From Acorus gramineus (taxonomy: Eukaryota; Streptophyta; Magnoliopsida; Acorales; Acoraceae), in NCBI GenBank assembly GCA_030737835.1, contig CM060847.1:19035280-19099279 (forward strand): DNA of 64,000 nt. The letters are read 5' to 3'. Shown here piece after piece: positions 34,170 through 46,150 of this stretch. How positions within the stretch are numbered: position 1 is the stretch's first letter; each line of letters opens with the position of its first letter. The notes under the pieces are model-generated. The model saw only the letters and a list, made by a program, of their open reading frames with translations. It made no database searches and had not been told where the DNA came from. A program made the position numbers and the translations under genes.

Positions 34170-36660
34170 ATAAGGTTTTAGAGGACTTATAGACCTCCAT
34201 TTTTAGAAGTTAACATATGGTTATAATCCTTATTCTGTTAACTTTCCAACCATATGTCGGATCACCGATCATAGTTTAAATGGTCAAATTATAGCCATTT
34301 TTGTGTCAAGCACGTAGATGGCCTGGGAGCCTTGTCCACCGGCGGTTAGTTGAATGTGGCCACCTTTCCTTGATGACTCAATGTGAGTAGCCGGCGGATT
34401 GCTGGGTACAAAAGTGTAGAAAATATGGGATTTTTCAGGTGTGTTGGATTTCTTTGATTGTTTCTTAGGGTGCAAGTCTTGCACGTGTTTTGCCCTATAA
34501 ATACCTAACTTTTGATGCCCTAGGACCCCAAGAAATCCCTAATTCATGTTCTCTCTTTCTCTCTCTCCCTCTCTCCCTCTCTCTCTCTCTCTCTCTTATT
34601 TCATCAAACCCTAAAAGGTTTCTAGGGATTTAGAAAGGAAGTCTTTGGGGGATCAAGGTGAACCCCTTGTGTTCATTGTTATGATATTTTATAATGTCTT
34701 AGTTGTTGTAAATCACCAATGATGGGTTTATCCTGAGGTGATTTAGATTCGTGTTGTTTCGATTTTGATTGTCTTCAGATCCTAATGTTAAACTTATTGT
34801 TTGCTGATGTTTTTAAATGTTCATACAAGATTTACATGCTGTCTTGGATGATTTTTAGGCATGAACCATGATTAGGGTTGTTCTTTTATGATAGAAGGCA
34901 TGTCTAGGGTTTCTAATGTCTTGTTTTGGATACCTCTTTGCATAAACCCGAACTCCATATTTTTTTTCATAGCTGTTTTGATGAGTTCTATCATAGATCC
35001 ATGATATTTTTTCATAGCTGTTTCTATGAGTTCTATCATAGAAAGACATGCTCATCATATTGGACTCATTTATATCAAAGATCTTCCTATTTTTATGATG
35101 TTTCTTCGCTAATGTTCATGCCTAGGTTAATATCGTGTAATATAATAATGCTTTGGATGAAGATCATGCATGATTTCCATATTTTATGATTCGGGCTTTT
35201 ATCAATCTATTGATATTTGGATGAAGATCATGACTAGGTTGACACAAACTCCACATACATGATAGAACCATGTGTTAAGATATTATATCATCATTTCATT
35301 TACAATCATGTAATATAATAATGCTGCTTTAGAGTATAAAAGTATAAGGTATTAGTATCATCGCTTTTCTAATTGTTTTCATAGAGTTTTCATTGTTTTT
35401 TTGTATTTTGGTTTTCATATCGAGTCGATCCATTAGGGGATTAAATTTATATGTTTTATATATTTTCAAAAGTGTTTTTATCTGTGTTTTTGTATGAGAA
35501 AGAGTAGGTACAGGTTTTGAATGTTTGGGTAATGAATTAGGGTCATTAGAAAGCATATATGTTGTTTTAGGGTCTGTCGGGGGTTGCTGATTGATTGAAA
35601 TCGGCAGGGTGGCTGGTTTTGAGTAGTCGTGGAGCCTGATGGCTAGATATGAGTAGCCACCCTGTCCAATTTTGTGTTGTTTGTTTTCTTCCAATCGTTC
35701 TGTGTCTGGTTTCTGATATGATTCGTTTTTATGTATACCCTCAGGAGCAGGAGACCCTAATTAGCTTCTTGTAAGTGTGATTATCTTGCGTGGGATCAGA
35801 GGCGAGTGGACTTGAGTCTCATATCTCTCAAAAGAAATATATTGTGTATTCATGCTAAGATCGTCATATTTTGTGGAGTATAACTGCTAGCTTTGATATA
35901 TAAATGTGAGCATGCTTTCATTGATATATTTATCGTATGACATATACGACTATGTTGAGATCGTGCATGCTCTGCTTTTTTGTGGTTTTGGAGATATGGT
36001 AGATTATCAAATGCATACATTTTGTCTAGGTGACATCGTCTAGGAGGTTTAGTCTTGGTGGGCGTACGTCTATGTGGTCAAGTCCGAGAATGTAGGACCC
36101 AAATCTTTATTGCTATGTCTACGTCGCCATACTTATGAGAGGTCATGCGAGCTAGGTGCTGTTAAGACGGACATGCGTGTTCATGGTGTTTCATGCATCA
36201 TGTTGAATAGGATTGTTAATATATATATTATTGCATCGTTTGGTGGTCTTGTTGTATATTTACTCTCTTGATACAGTACATATATATGTACGCATATTAC
36301 GACTATGATATTTTGAAAACAACTAGTGTACTAACAGGAAAATGATAATCCATTCACTGAGCATGTTGTAGGTCACCTCTCTCCTTTTCCATCTTTCAGA
36401 TTTGAGGATCGAGTAGTGACGTTTGTGGATCTCGAAGTTTTTAGTGAGATCGAGTTTTGGTCGTCCTCCTTCATCGTCTAGCTTTGATTTCATTATGGTG
36501 AATAAAGCCTTTATTTTTGGCATGTGCTGGACTTTCCTTAGCTCTATCAACAAAATCGTAGAAATTGCTAAGTTTAATAAAGATCATGTGTGTGATCATC
36601 TAATCTTGGGATGAATTATTATTAGATCCTGGTAACGTTTTAAGTTTCAATTTATCAGTC
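34170..36660 (+). repeat. possible large LTR-like region
   Basis: CCCTATAAATACC (about 34493) followed by a long CT microsatellite (34550-34597) and a CCCTAA-containing leader has the look of an LTR promoter and transcribed region. Blocks around 36040-36120 (GTACGTCTATGTGGTCAAG) resemble large plant LTRs. Ends not identified and no coding seen, so this is tentative. Confidence 0.3.
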
Positions 36661-36745
36661 TAGTTTAGTTAAATCTTTGATCATACTTTGATGAATAATG
36701 GTTGAATCACATAGATTATTTTGAAATTTAAGGTTTTTTTTTTTT

Positions 36746-37474
36746 GTTAAAGACATCTAAGTCCCTACAAACATGAGAAAAACCCATATAAGTCCCTATT
36801 AAAATTGGGACAGACGTATGAGTCCCTGAAAACTCAGAAAAACCCAATTATCATCCCTGAGTCAGGGGTATTTTTGTACGAGTCAGAAAAACTCAGAAAT
36901 TGGGACTGCAATGTCTACACAATTAAATGTAAAAATCCTTCAGGTAAAAACCCAATTATCATCCCTGAGTCAGGGGTATTTTTGTACGAGTCAGAAAAAC
37001 TCAGAAATTGGGACTGCAATGTCTACACAATTAATGTAAAAATCCTTCAGGGGTATTTTTGTCTTTTACAGGGACCAATTTGTCTTTACGATTGTTTATA
37101 AATACTGTAATGTTTATCCAATTAAATGTAAAAGTCTTTCAGGGACAATTTTATCTTTTGCGGGGATTAATTTTTTTTGTGATTATTTATAGGGACAGCA
37201 ATGTGTACACAATTTAATGTAAAAGTCTTTGAGGGGTAATTTTATCTTTTGTAGGGATTAATTTGTCTTTATGACTGTTTATAAGGATTTCAATGTCAAC
37301 ACAATTATATGTTATGGAATATTATGGGAATATTCTGTTAAGTTTGGATAGAAATTTAATTCAGGGATGATAATTGGATTTTTCTGAGTTTTCAGGGACT
37401 CGTACGTCTGTCCCAATTTTAATAGGGACTTATATGGGTTTTCTCATGTTTGTAGGGATTTAGATGTCTTTAAC
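36746..37474. mobile_element. long-TIR MITE, member 1
   Basis: The first about 115 bp (GTTAAAGACATCTAAGTCCC...ATTATCATCCCTGA) return almost unchanged as the reverse complement at 37360-37474. The interior holds a direct tandem duplication with a 108-bp period (copies from 36841 and 36949). It lies in T-rich sequence, so the target duplication cannot be judged. Long TIRs suggest a Mutator-like foldback MITE. No coding. Confidence 0.8.
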
Positions 37475-37926
37475 CCTTTTTTTTTCTTTGTCAAATAGTG
37501 CACCGTCTCCCTCGCCTAAAATAGGTGGTGGATAATGATTGAATATCTCATTCCTTATTAGATATCTCTCTTCCCTTGTAAATTTCTGTCTGACATATGA
37601 TGGTAATAGATTTACTTAAAAAAAATAACCTCCTTTACAATGATGGTAGCACATCTATCTACAGGCCACAATTGGATAACAGAATCATAACTAAAATATC
37701 CAAAATAAATCCATAAAATTTTAAAAGATCCTAACAACCTTATTCAAATCTAAAATCTAAAAGAAGATCCTTGTCGATTGGTGCCTAAGAATCGTCGATC
37801 CGATTTTTGATTGAGCCAAGGCTAGTTAATCAGCTGCACTTATTCCACATCTATTCTCTTTTTGAGAGAAACATCGTAAGATCAACACAGATGACATATA
37901 TTTATCATTCTTTTATACAATTTTGA
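37475..37926. other. intergenic, no gene seen
   Basis: AT-rich sequence with no recognised feature. Confidence 0.4.
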
Positions 37927-38140
37927 GACATTTTTTTGGTTGATATGTAAGATTGTATTGCTGAAAATTAACTAGATAAACAGAGGCACCCTGTTTCCAA
38001 GGGTGGGAACCCCTCAGGAGGGACAAATTTTCTTGAGCTTTAACGAAAACAAAACTTTTACATTTTGATAATGCGCCTGAACACAAAAAATTCCTGAGCT
38101 TTACAAGTAAACCTTTTACCTTTCTTGAGACCGGCATATT
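37927..38140 (-). repeat. LINE 3'-end fragment
   Basis: A T-run followed by GGTTGATATGTAAGATTGTATTGC, the same signature as other minus-strand LINE ends in this window (7450 and 50288 regions). Confidence 0.4.
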
Positions 38141-38169
38141 AGTTTAAATGTATTACAAATATGATATTA

Positions 38170-38398
38170 TAACTTTATAAGTGCAGTAAAAGAAGGTTGT
38201 GGTGGCCGAACACTGCAGAAAATTTCGTTTAGTAATGTTAACACATTTACTAGTCCCCCAAAATACGAACAATAGAGACAAACAACTTTATTATTATTAT
38301 TAATGCAAAACGAGTTGACACAAGCCTTTTATTGAAATAGCAATACAGATAGTGTGGTCTACGCCTGAGGACCCAATTAATCATGCAGTACTAGACTA
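38170..38398 (-). repeat. duplicated 3' flank of GLP copy 4
   Basis: It closely matches 27880-28089 downstream of GLP copy 3 (shared ACTAGTCCCCCAAAATACGAACAAT and AAAACGAGTTGACACAAGCC). It contains the minus-strand AATAAA at 38328-38333. Confidence 0.75.
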
Positions 38399-39192
38399 CT
38401 AGTTATTGTTGTCCATCCAGAACTGGCTCTGCAGGTCATCTATCACCTTCTTATCCACCTGAAACGCCTTAGCCAGAATACCATCATCGATCTTTGGATT
38501 CGACCCAAACACGGCATTAGCAATCGTGATCACACCAGGATTTTGGCTACTCAGAGCAGCGATTGCAACAGCGTTCTCATGTCCAGGGTTGAATTGGAAG
38601 TGAATGAGTCCGACGGGGAACACGAAAACATCACCCGCATTGAGGACTTTGAAGATCAGACGGTTTTGGGTGTTGGAAGTGACGAAGCCAACGTGGAGAG
38701 TGCCCTCGATGACCGTCAGTATTTCGGTCGCTCTTGGGTGGGTGTGGGGAGGGTTTTGCCCGTATGGGGCATAGTCGATGCGGACGAGGGAGATGCCGAG
38801 AGTGTTAAGGCCCCCAATCTTGTTGACGTTGACGGTCGTCACGTTCGATCCAACTTTGTTGTTGGTGTTACCTGGCTTGTTTAGGCCCGAGAAGAAGAAG
38901 TCGTCAGCATCGACCTTCATCGGGTTCTTGCAAACAAATCCATTCACCAGCACTGTAAAATCAAAGCGTCCAACATAGCTAATTAGCTCTCCAAGCATCA
39001 TTAACATGTAATTAAACAAGAGTCATGCATATTGAAGAATAATAGTGTCATTTAAATGCCAGGATTGGAGGGAGTAGTACCTTGGGATGTGTTGTCGGCC
39101 ACACAGAAGTCTTGGAGAGGACCGGGGTCCGAGGCGAGGGCTCCCACTGCAGCCAAGGTTAGGAGGACTGCTATGAACATTGCAGAAGCCAT
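38399..39192 (-). CDS. GLP: germin-like protein (GLP copy 4)
   Basis: Minus strand, exons 39192-39081 (112 nt) and 38952-38399 (554 nt), 221 residues. The signal peptide [20 protein letters not shown] is followed by [20 protein letters not shown]...E and the third His of GLIHFQFN are intact, as are the NVT site and both cysteines. An extra potential glycosylation site NTS appears at the end of exon 1. It ends [10 protein letters not shown]. The divergence from copies 1 and 3 is concentrated in exon 1 and a few exon 2 positions. Predicted secreted cupin; activity unknown. Confidence 0.95.
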
Positions 39193-39280
39193 TTGTATCC
39201 TACACTTGAATATCCCAGTTAAGATTATACACGGAAAAATGTGCAGATTGGGTTGTTAGTTATGTTTGTGTTCAAGTTTG

Positions 39281-39389
39281 TATATATAGGCTTGCATGCA
39301 TGGATGACAGGATGAGTGATGTATAGAGCAAATGAATTGGTCTTGGTGTCGACTGGACATTGTCCTTAATTACCTGCTCTTGCTATAAC
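39281..39389 (-). promoter_or_regulatory. GLP copy 4 proximal promoter and TATA box
   Basis: Minus strand TATATATA (39281-39288), AAGACCAATTCATT (39331-39344) and GTTATAGCAAGAGCAGGTA (39371-39389), parallel to copies 1 and 3. The gap between TATA and the CCAAT-like block is about 25 bp longer than in copy 3. Confidence 0.6.
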
Positions 39390-39627
39390 TGGTCAATTGG
39401 CTTATCTTTGTAAGCAATCTTTCATCCAGGATCCACCTTTCACCTACTCTGGTTTATAATTTATTCGTTTAATGGTTGGTCGGCATATACATATGGAAAT
39501 CATCAGCAGAGTTTGTATTAAAGGTGATGTATCCGGGAGACTATTACATACACTCCTTTTTACGCCCAAATGCAGTCTCATGTATAATATACCTTGTTTG
39601 TCTTCAAGGTCGGAACCTTCTAAGGTC

Positions 39628-39675
<48 letters not shown>

Positions 39676-40393
39676 TTTATTACATTCTATTCAATTCAAG
39701 ATTGTGCCATTTATATTTTTTATCAAAACATTTTCAATATTAGATGATATTTTTTGTTTTTTAAAAAATTAAAATATGTGAAAACTATCTATTAGACTAT
39801 ATTTGAAGTTGTTTCTTATATTATTTTTCTTTATATTATGAAACACGTCATTATATCTCATTAATTTATTATACTGCTCAACATCATTGACCCCTAAAAT
39901 CAGAGTTAAAATCTTCGGATGCCAACGTAGGAAAAGGGTATGAAAATTCATGGCGTCCAAATTCAGGTTGGATCACCGGTATATATAACATTTTAATATA
40001 ATGCATTGAATGCACGTTATTTTCTGTAGTTGGTATGCATACATCATTGCCCTTGAAAGGCGATGGTAGAAATTAAACAACCCAAAAACAGCCTTGTCCT
40101 ATTCATTAGTAAGCTGTCAATCCAACCAAAGTCTTGTATCCTGTCATTGTGACAACTTCGTAAAGTTGGTTGTGATACATTTGATCATTCCCGCAATCAG
40201 TTCTTGCATTTCTAACCTCATATATACTTTATGGGATAAGTATATAATAAGTGAAAAATTCGTAAAAATATATATGTTTTCAATTCATTCAATCAATAAC
40301 ATCAATTTTTTTTAATAAAAAAATACATATTTTTTTATATTATTATAAAACGTGATAAGACTACAAAAGTAATTGGAAGAATACATACTTTTA
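39390..40393 (-). repeat. duplicated upstream flank of GLP copy 4; microsatellites
   Basis: It shares ordered blocks with the flanks of copies 2 and 3 (for example TAGTTGGTATGCATACATCATTG at about 40028). (TA)n followed by (GTTA)n lies at 39629-39676. No gene is seen. Confidence 0.6.
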
Positions 40394-40821
40394 GGGTTAA
40401 AGACATCTACATCCCTTAAAACATAGATAATCTCAAATATGTCAATGTTAAAGTTGAGAACTCACAAAAACCCAACTATCTCTCTGTTTAATTTTCATCC
40501 AAACTTGATGGAATATTATAGGAATATTCTGTCACTATATAATTGTGTAGACATTATAAGCCATATAAACAATCATAAAGACAAATTAGTCATTGTAAAA
40601 AAATAGAGGAACTGTTTGGAAAGTGTAAAAAAAAAATAGAGATAATTTATTCATTTCATGATATATGTTAAAATTAATTAGGGTAATTGGGTTATAATTC
40701 TCTTGACATCAAATATATGAGTTTTTGTGAGTTTTCAAAAATCAATACATCTATTCCAATTTTGAAAAAGAACTTATATTAGATTATCTATATTTGTGAG
40801 AACGTGAATGTTCTTTAACCC
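40394..40821. mobile_element. long-TIR MITE, member 2
   Basis: It opens GGGTTAAAGACATCTACATCCC and ends GTTCTTTAACCC. It is related to the 36746-37474 element along its length, including the interior GGAATATTCTGT and ACAATCATAAAGACAAATT blocks. More decayed. Flanking 9-mers agree at six of nine positions (ATACTTTTA and TTATTCTTA). Confidence 0.7.
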
Positions 40822-41459
40822 TTATTCTTAATAATTTGTTTTTATTATATAATATGTTAAACAGTAAATCGTATTTTCCAACTCCCTCGGATGTAATATT
40901 CAAAAAATCAACTATGATGATGTCATTCCATCTTCTCCCCAGTCAATCTAATTAATTATAAGTTTCATTACTTTTGGGTGAACTGAAAATACTAGTCAAC
41001 ATTGCAATAAGTATCGTCGACTATCAAAACAGTTAAACTTAAGGACTTTCAGGGCTAAAACTTGAATTGGCGCCACATAATGAACAACTTGTCAATTTAA
41101 CTACCCCGAGCATGGGAATATTATTTTAGGAGCACTGCTTTTCACGCCATTGAATCCTAATATATTCAATGCTTTTTGTTTTTGAAATTATGGTTGGCGA
41201 TGTGTTCAAAGAAGAAAATTTCATTGACTTTTATTCAAAGAAGAAAATTTTACACGCTGTCCATTTTACAATTAGACAACATATGTTCTCATTTCTAAAA
41301 AATCATACGCCTTCTCTAATAAATTATTTTATTTTATTAATTTTTTTATAAAAAAAATAAGATTGATGGATCAGCCACCTCTTTGATTGGATAAAATTGT
41401 ACAGTTCCTAAAGGAGAAAGAGATAGAGGAGGAGAAAAACAAAGAGATAGAGATCTAGT
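40822..41459. other. intergenic, no gene seen
   Basis: AT-rich sequence with no recognised feature. Confidence 0.4.
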
Positions 41460-41794
41460 GGAGGCCTAATTAACAGATCTAAACAAGGCTTCCATCAGGT
41501 CTCCATCCCTCCTACGGAGCTATGAGCAAAGCATTTCACTCCATCCAAATCATCTGAGCACCGGCACAATAGCAACTTCATGTTGAAATGCTCCTCTTGG
41601 TGCCATCCCAAATTCCTTTCACCAAGACAGCAGATCCACCAAATTATCTTGTTATTGCGGCCTAGCCAGATTGCACACATGACTATTGGAACCAAGGACT
41701 GCAAAATTTTATAACAGAATGTTCTTGTGGTCTCGCTGAGAAAACCTTCCACCCATATCCCACAAGTGATCGTGGGATACAGGATTCCACCTGC
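41460..41794 (-). pseudogene. LINE fragment, C-terminal of RT
   Basis: Minus strand reads ILQSLVPIVMCAIWLGRNNK, close to the AIWLERN motif after the zf-RVT region of plant L1 LINEs. It is interrupted at its 5' side by the hAT element at 41803. Confidence 0.45.
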
Positions 41795-42681
41795 ATCACA
41801 ACTAGGCTTGTCAACCGGTCGGACCCGGGCTGAGTCGGGCGTGGACCCGGACCCGATCCATGGCAAGTCCCGGCGGGTCCGGGTTCAACCGAGGACCTGG
41901 CAGGTCCTTGGGAATGTGGACCCAGACCCGGACCTGGACCCGTCGAACCCGGTCGGGTCCGGGTCCGACCCAACCCACATACGGTTAATAAAAAAAAGGA
42001 AGAGCTCATGAATTTGTTTGCCTTATAATTCTATTAGAAAAATTTTGTATAAAGCAATAGTTTTGAGTTTTCTAAACTGGTGTCGTGACATTATGTTTGA
42101 ACATATTTTTGTACAATTCAAAACAATAAACACTAACATATAACATTCAAAGTAAACAAAAATCTAAACAATATAACAATGAACTTAAAGGGAGAACTAA
42201 TGGTTTTTTTGTGTCACAAAGTAACCGTTCAAAACAATAGGCACTACATATTAATCAAAACAACATTCAAAACAATAAACACTAACACAATAACCTAAAC
42301 AATGAACATAAATCATGCAACAAACCAACTAATTATACAAATTCAAAAGCTAATAAACTAATAAGGTTTGTCAACGGGCGGGCTTGGCTGGTTATGAGTT
42401 AGATTTATGGGCTTTGTTATGGACTAATGGATAAAAAAAATGAGTTAAAACTTATACTTGTAACTTGATAAATACGAAACAAAATTATGGGTCAACTAAT
42501 ACTAATAGTTTTGTAATATATGAGCATACACTAATAAAACAGTTGGGTCTCGGGTCCAACGGGTCGGGGCGGGTGGACCCGGACCCGACCCGTTTGTATG
42601 TTCGGGTCCACCGGGTCGGGTCCAAATCAGGTCGGGTATATTACACGTGTAATCGGACCCGTTGACAGGCCTAATCACAAA
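41795..42681. mobile_element. hAT-like non-autonomous DNA transposon
   Basis: The element is 41803-42673. It begins TAGGCTTGTCAACCGGTCGG and ends GGACCCGTTGACAGGCCTA (imperfect TIRs). It is flanked by 8-bp direct repeats ATCACAAC (41795-41802) and ATCACAAA (42674-42681) with one mismatch, as expected for hAT. Both ends are packed with GGGTCGGGTCC-type repeats in both orientations, and the middle is AT-rich and non-coding. Confidence 0.85.
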
Positions 42682-42767
42682 TGCTCAAGTGTTTTTATAC
42701 ATAGTATATATAAAATGAATTTAATAGCATTATTAATACAAAATATGAAATATTTCTAACGGAGTTG

Positions 42768-42900
42768 TTAAAATTATATGTGTTTTGTGACTTTTGTCAT
42801 TACATACGTTGTGCATTATACGTATAACTCCTATGTACTCGTATATAAAAAGGGTATATAGCTTAAAAGGAATACAAAGATTCATTCTCTCTATAATATG
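42768..42900 (+). repeat. decayed copia-type LTR
   Basis: It starts TGTTAAAATTATATG, contains a TATAAAAAGGG box (about 42844) and runs up to a primer-binding-site-like TGATATCAGAGCC (about 42900-42912). After that comes CTCCACCTCAAAAA, as also seen after the primer site at 51336. The exact LTR end is uncertain. Confidence 0.5.
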
Positions 42901-42959
42901 ATATCAGAGCCTCCACCTCAAAAACAATAAATTCTTTTTTTTTTTGAGAATCCTTCATC

Positions 42960-43800
42960 TCCACGCACCTCCCCCTTCCAGACTTGCACACCTCCAAGCA
43001 TCTTTCTACGCACCGATTGCCCTCTCGTGCCCTCTGTGCAACCCTAGCCTCCTTGCGCCACCCCGCAACTCACTGTGACTCCCCGCATCTCCCAGCGACT
43101 CCCTGTATCCTCTTTTAACTCTCCCTGCATGCACCCTCGCACTCCCCGCACAACTTCTAGTGCCCTCCCATGTTCCGCCTGCACACTCGTCCCCGCCTGG
43201 CACTACACCCCGCATGTCGCCATGAGCCTCTATGCCTGCCCCAGTCACCGTGCACAATCGCACCCCAAGCCCATCCCTGGCCCCGTGCTTCAGCACCCCC
43301 GAGGTTGTCCCTGCCCCCATGCACCACCGCACGCCTTTTCACTTGCACGATTTAGCTTGCTCGCGACTCAATGCTAGTTTGCGTGCCTCTGCCCCTGCGC
43401 TCACCCCCGCCCCAGCTTCCCCGCTCCTCAACCACCGCGCTCGCACCAGCCCCCGTGCACCACTATGAGCCCACACGATGTTGCTTGCCTTTGCGCCAGC
43501 CCATGCATCTTAGCGCCCTTCGCACGCCCCCGCGTTCACACCCTCACCCCAGCGTGTGCCAAGCCAGCTCCAGCACTCGCCTGTGCGTGCCAACGCGCCT
43601 GGATGCACTTGTGAGATTTTTGTACACACTCGCGCTATTCCCCGACACACTCACACAATCACTGTGCACTAGCACGTGTGGCAATGCTCGATCCTTGTGC
43701 GCCAGCACGCGCGTGTGCACAGGCCGCCACCCTCCACCACCTCTGGCAACTGCCTACAGCCGGCCACCGTCATTCGCCACCGCCGGCCATCAAACCTTAA
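42960..43800 (+). repeat. GC-rich leader of the copia relic
   Basis: C-rich, low-complexity sequence between the primer site and gag, rich in CGCACCCC- and GCCCC-like words. Open frames on both strands reflect composition only. Confidence 0.5.
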
Positions 43801-43839
43801 TCGGATCATATCTTCCTATCTGGATGTTTGATTAAAAGA

Positions 43840-44930
43840 TCGAATGGTCCATTTCGATCAATTTTTCATTACCAATGGCATCATTTAGTTCTTATCTTAA
43901 TCCAGATGACATTGCAACAATGTCAAAAAATGAAGAAGTCTTTACTCCTCCTCCACCATCCCCGAAGTTTGTTGATCTTTTTTAGGTGGAGTGATTTTGG
44001 ACTCCTCGGGACACACTTACAAATTCAATGGATTGTCCTCTCATTTCTACAGAAAATTGGAAATCCTGGGTCATTACGGTGCAGGGCACTCTTGATCGAT
44101 GTGATCTTCTAGGCCATTTTGATGGTTCTGTTGGGCCACCTTCTTCCAAAGATCCAACATACACAGTATGGCGCAAGCGTGTGAGACCGGCGCGTCTTCT
44201 CCTATGTGGTAAACTCTGTTGATCGCTCTATTTAAGCTGATCTTAGTGGTTTCAGGACATCAGCAGAATTATAGACTCATCTTTGTGCCCGTGAGTATCA
44301 ACTTCTGATCGAGACGTAGACGGATATTCAAGGTGATCTATCTTTCCACAAGCTATATGGACGCATGCGATCCAACTTCAGGGTTCTTCGTGATCTTAAA
44401 CTTGGACCGATGTCCACTCCAACCTAGCGAGAAATATTCCGTGATTGTCGTGAGCTGTACCAGTTTATGATGGCCCTTCGTCCAGAGTTTTCATCTTTGG
44501 CTGGTCAACTTATCCATCAGGATCCTTTGCCATGATTGGAATCTGCTCTCGCTGAGCTTGTTGCTGAAGAGACTAGTCATCATTCTATTGTTGCACACAA
44601 GTCCATTCCATCATCCACTTATGAGGACGTCTTGGCGGCAACTCCTCTTGCTTCTTTCACAGCCTCATCTTGTAAGAGGCCTTTTTGTGATCACTACAAA
44701 AAGCCTGGACACTTGATTGTTGACTATTGAAAACTTCATCCAGGAAAGGAAGAGGACAACGTCAATCTATTGCTCCTTATATTTCTGCTACTACTATTGT
44801 TGCTACTGCCACTACTCCATCCAACACAGTTCAACTTGGGCAGATCAATCAACACCTTCTCCAGCTCTTCTAATCCCTCTGTTTTGCAAAACTTAGTAGT
44901 ACACGTGAAGCGCGTACACCAAACTAGTAT
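43840..44930 (+). pseudogene. copia-type gag relic
   Basis: Remnants in order: MASFSSYLNPDD, STENWKSWVITVQGTLDR (gag NYxxW-like), HFDGSVGPPS, SNFRVLRDLKLG and YQFMMALRPEFSSL. A degraded zinc knuckle, CDHYKKPGHLIVDY, follows at about 44688. There are many stops and frame changes. No pol or 3' LTR follows before the tandem repeat, so the element is truncated. Confidence 0.65.
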
Positions 44931-45299
44931 ATAGATAATCCCCCCTCCCCACCCAATTGCTGGAAAACAATTTTATAGCCATTGGAGGCGCCACAAATGT
45001 CACATGCTCTGCACATTGGCGTTATATGCAATGCACTAGGGATTCAATGTACACCTTGGGGCAGATATTAGTAGATAAATGCACTTACAGTTATATGTTC
45101 TTTACCCAATTTTTTGTTTATAGATACAAATTGCGTTTCCATCAATTTAAACATCACTGATTGAGTTTTGTAACTCCAATACTGGCATAATAACAAACAA
45201 CCATTTTTGCAAGACTTGCAAGACTGACTTATTGTTGTGTTTGTTGTTGTGTCAACAAACAGACCCCTAGTTGCATTGAGTGGATGTGTGGAGGGCTTA
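44931..45299. other. intergenic, no gene seen
   Basis: Nothing recognised before the tandem array. Confidence 0.4.
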
Positions 45300-46150
45300 G
45301 GGGTATGTCTGTATCAATATTAAGTTGTGAAGGTATGTGTGCAAAAAGTGTTTTTTGTGAGGTAATTGTGTCTTGAAACACATCTATTGATATTGGTAGC
45401 TTTAAACAGTGAGTAAATTGGGATATGTATGTATGCAATTTAAGCTTACAGGTAGTTAAGGAATTTCACAAATATATGTAACCGGTGAGTTGTATGTAGG
45501 TAACTACACCTGAAAACACATCCAGAGATATTTATAGCTTCAAACATTGAGCGTGTATGTATGTAATTTAACCCCACAGGTAGTAAATCAATTTCACCAA
45601 TATATGTAACCAGTGAGTTGTATGTAGGTAATTGCTTCTTAAAACACATCCAGAGATATTGATAGCTTCAGAATATGATTAAATTGGTGCGTGTATGTAT
45701 GTAATATAAGTCTACAGGTGGTTAAGTCAATTCACCAATATATGTAACCAATCAGTTGTATGTGGGTAACTGTGTCATATAACACATCCATACATATTAA
45801 TAGCTTTAGACAGTGAGTAAAATCAAGAGTGTGTGAATGTAATTTAAGCTCACAGGTAGTTACGTCAGTTCACCAAATTATGTATTCAGTGATTCGTATG
45901 TAGGTAACTGCGTCTGAAGACATACCTAGTGAGATTGGTAGCTTGAGCCAGTGAGTGAATTCAGGTTTGTATGTATGTAATTTAAGCTCACAGGTAGTTA
46001 AGTTACTTCACAAATAAATGTAACTGGGGAGTTGTATGTAACTGGGGAGTTGTATGTAAGTAACTGTGTCTGAAGATACATCCAGTGAGATTGGTAGCTT
46101 TAGCCAGTGAGTGAATTCAAACACATATATATGTAATGTAATCTTACAAG
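45300..46150. repeat. 138-bp tandem repeat array
   Basis: The anchor CAGGTAGTTAA (or a close variant) recurs at 45449, 45577, 45715, 45853 and 45991, spacing 128, 138, 138 and 138. A sixth, degenerate anchor is at about 46146; its longer spacing is explained by a short local duplication of GTAACTGGGGAGTTGTAT (46020-46058). Each unit also holds TATATGTAACC-GTGAG and CACATCCAG. Confidence 0.85.

Noticed and set aside
34170..36660. A complete LTR retrotransposon
   Set aside because: There is an LTR-like promoter region, but no primer site, coding remnants or paired repeat were found, so only a tentative repeat is reported.
43006..43835. Open frames on both strands in the C-rich segment
   Set aside because: A composition effect in the leader of a copia relic; no conserved motif.
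45300..46150. CRISPR-like array
   Set aside because: The repeats are contiguous 138-bp tandem units without unique spacers, in a plant genome.
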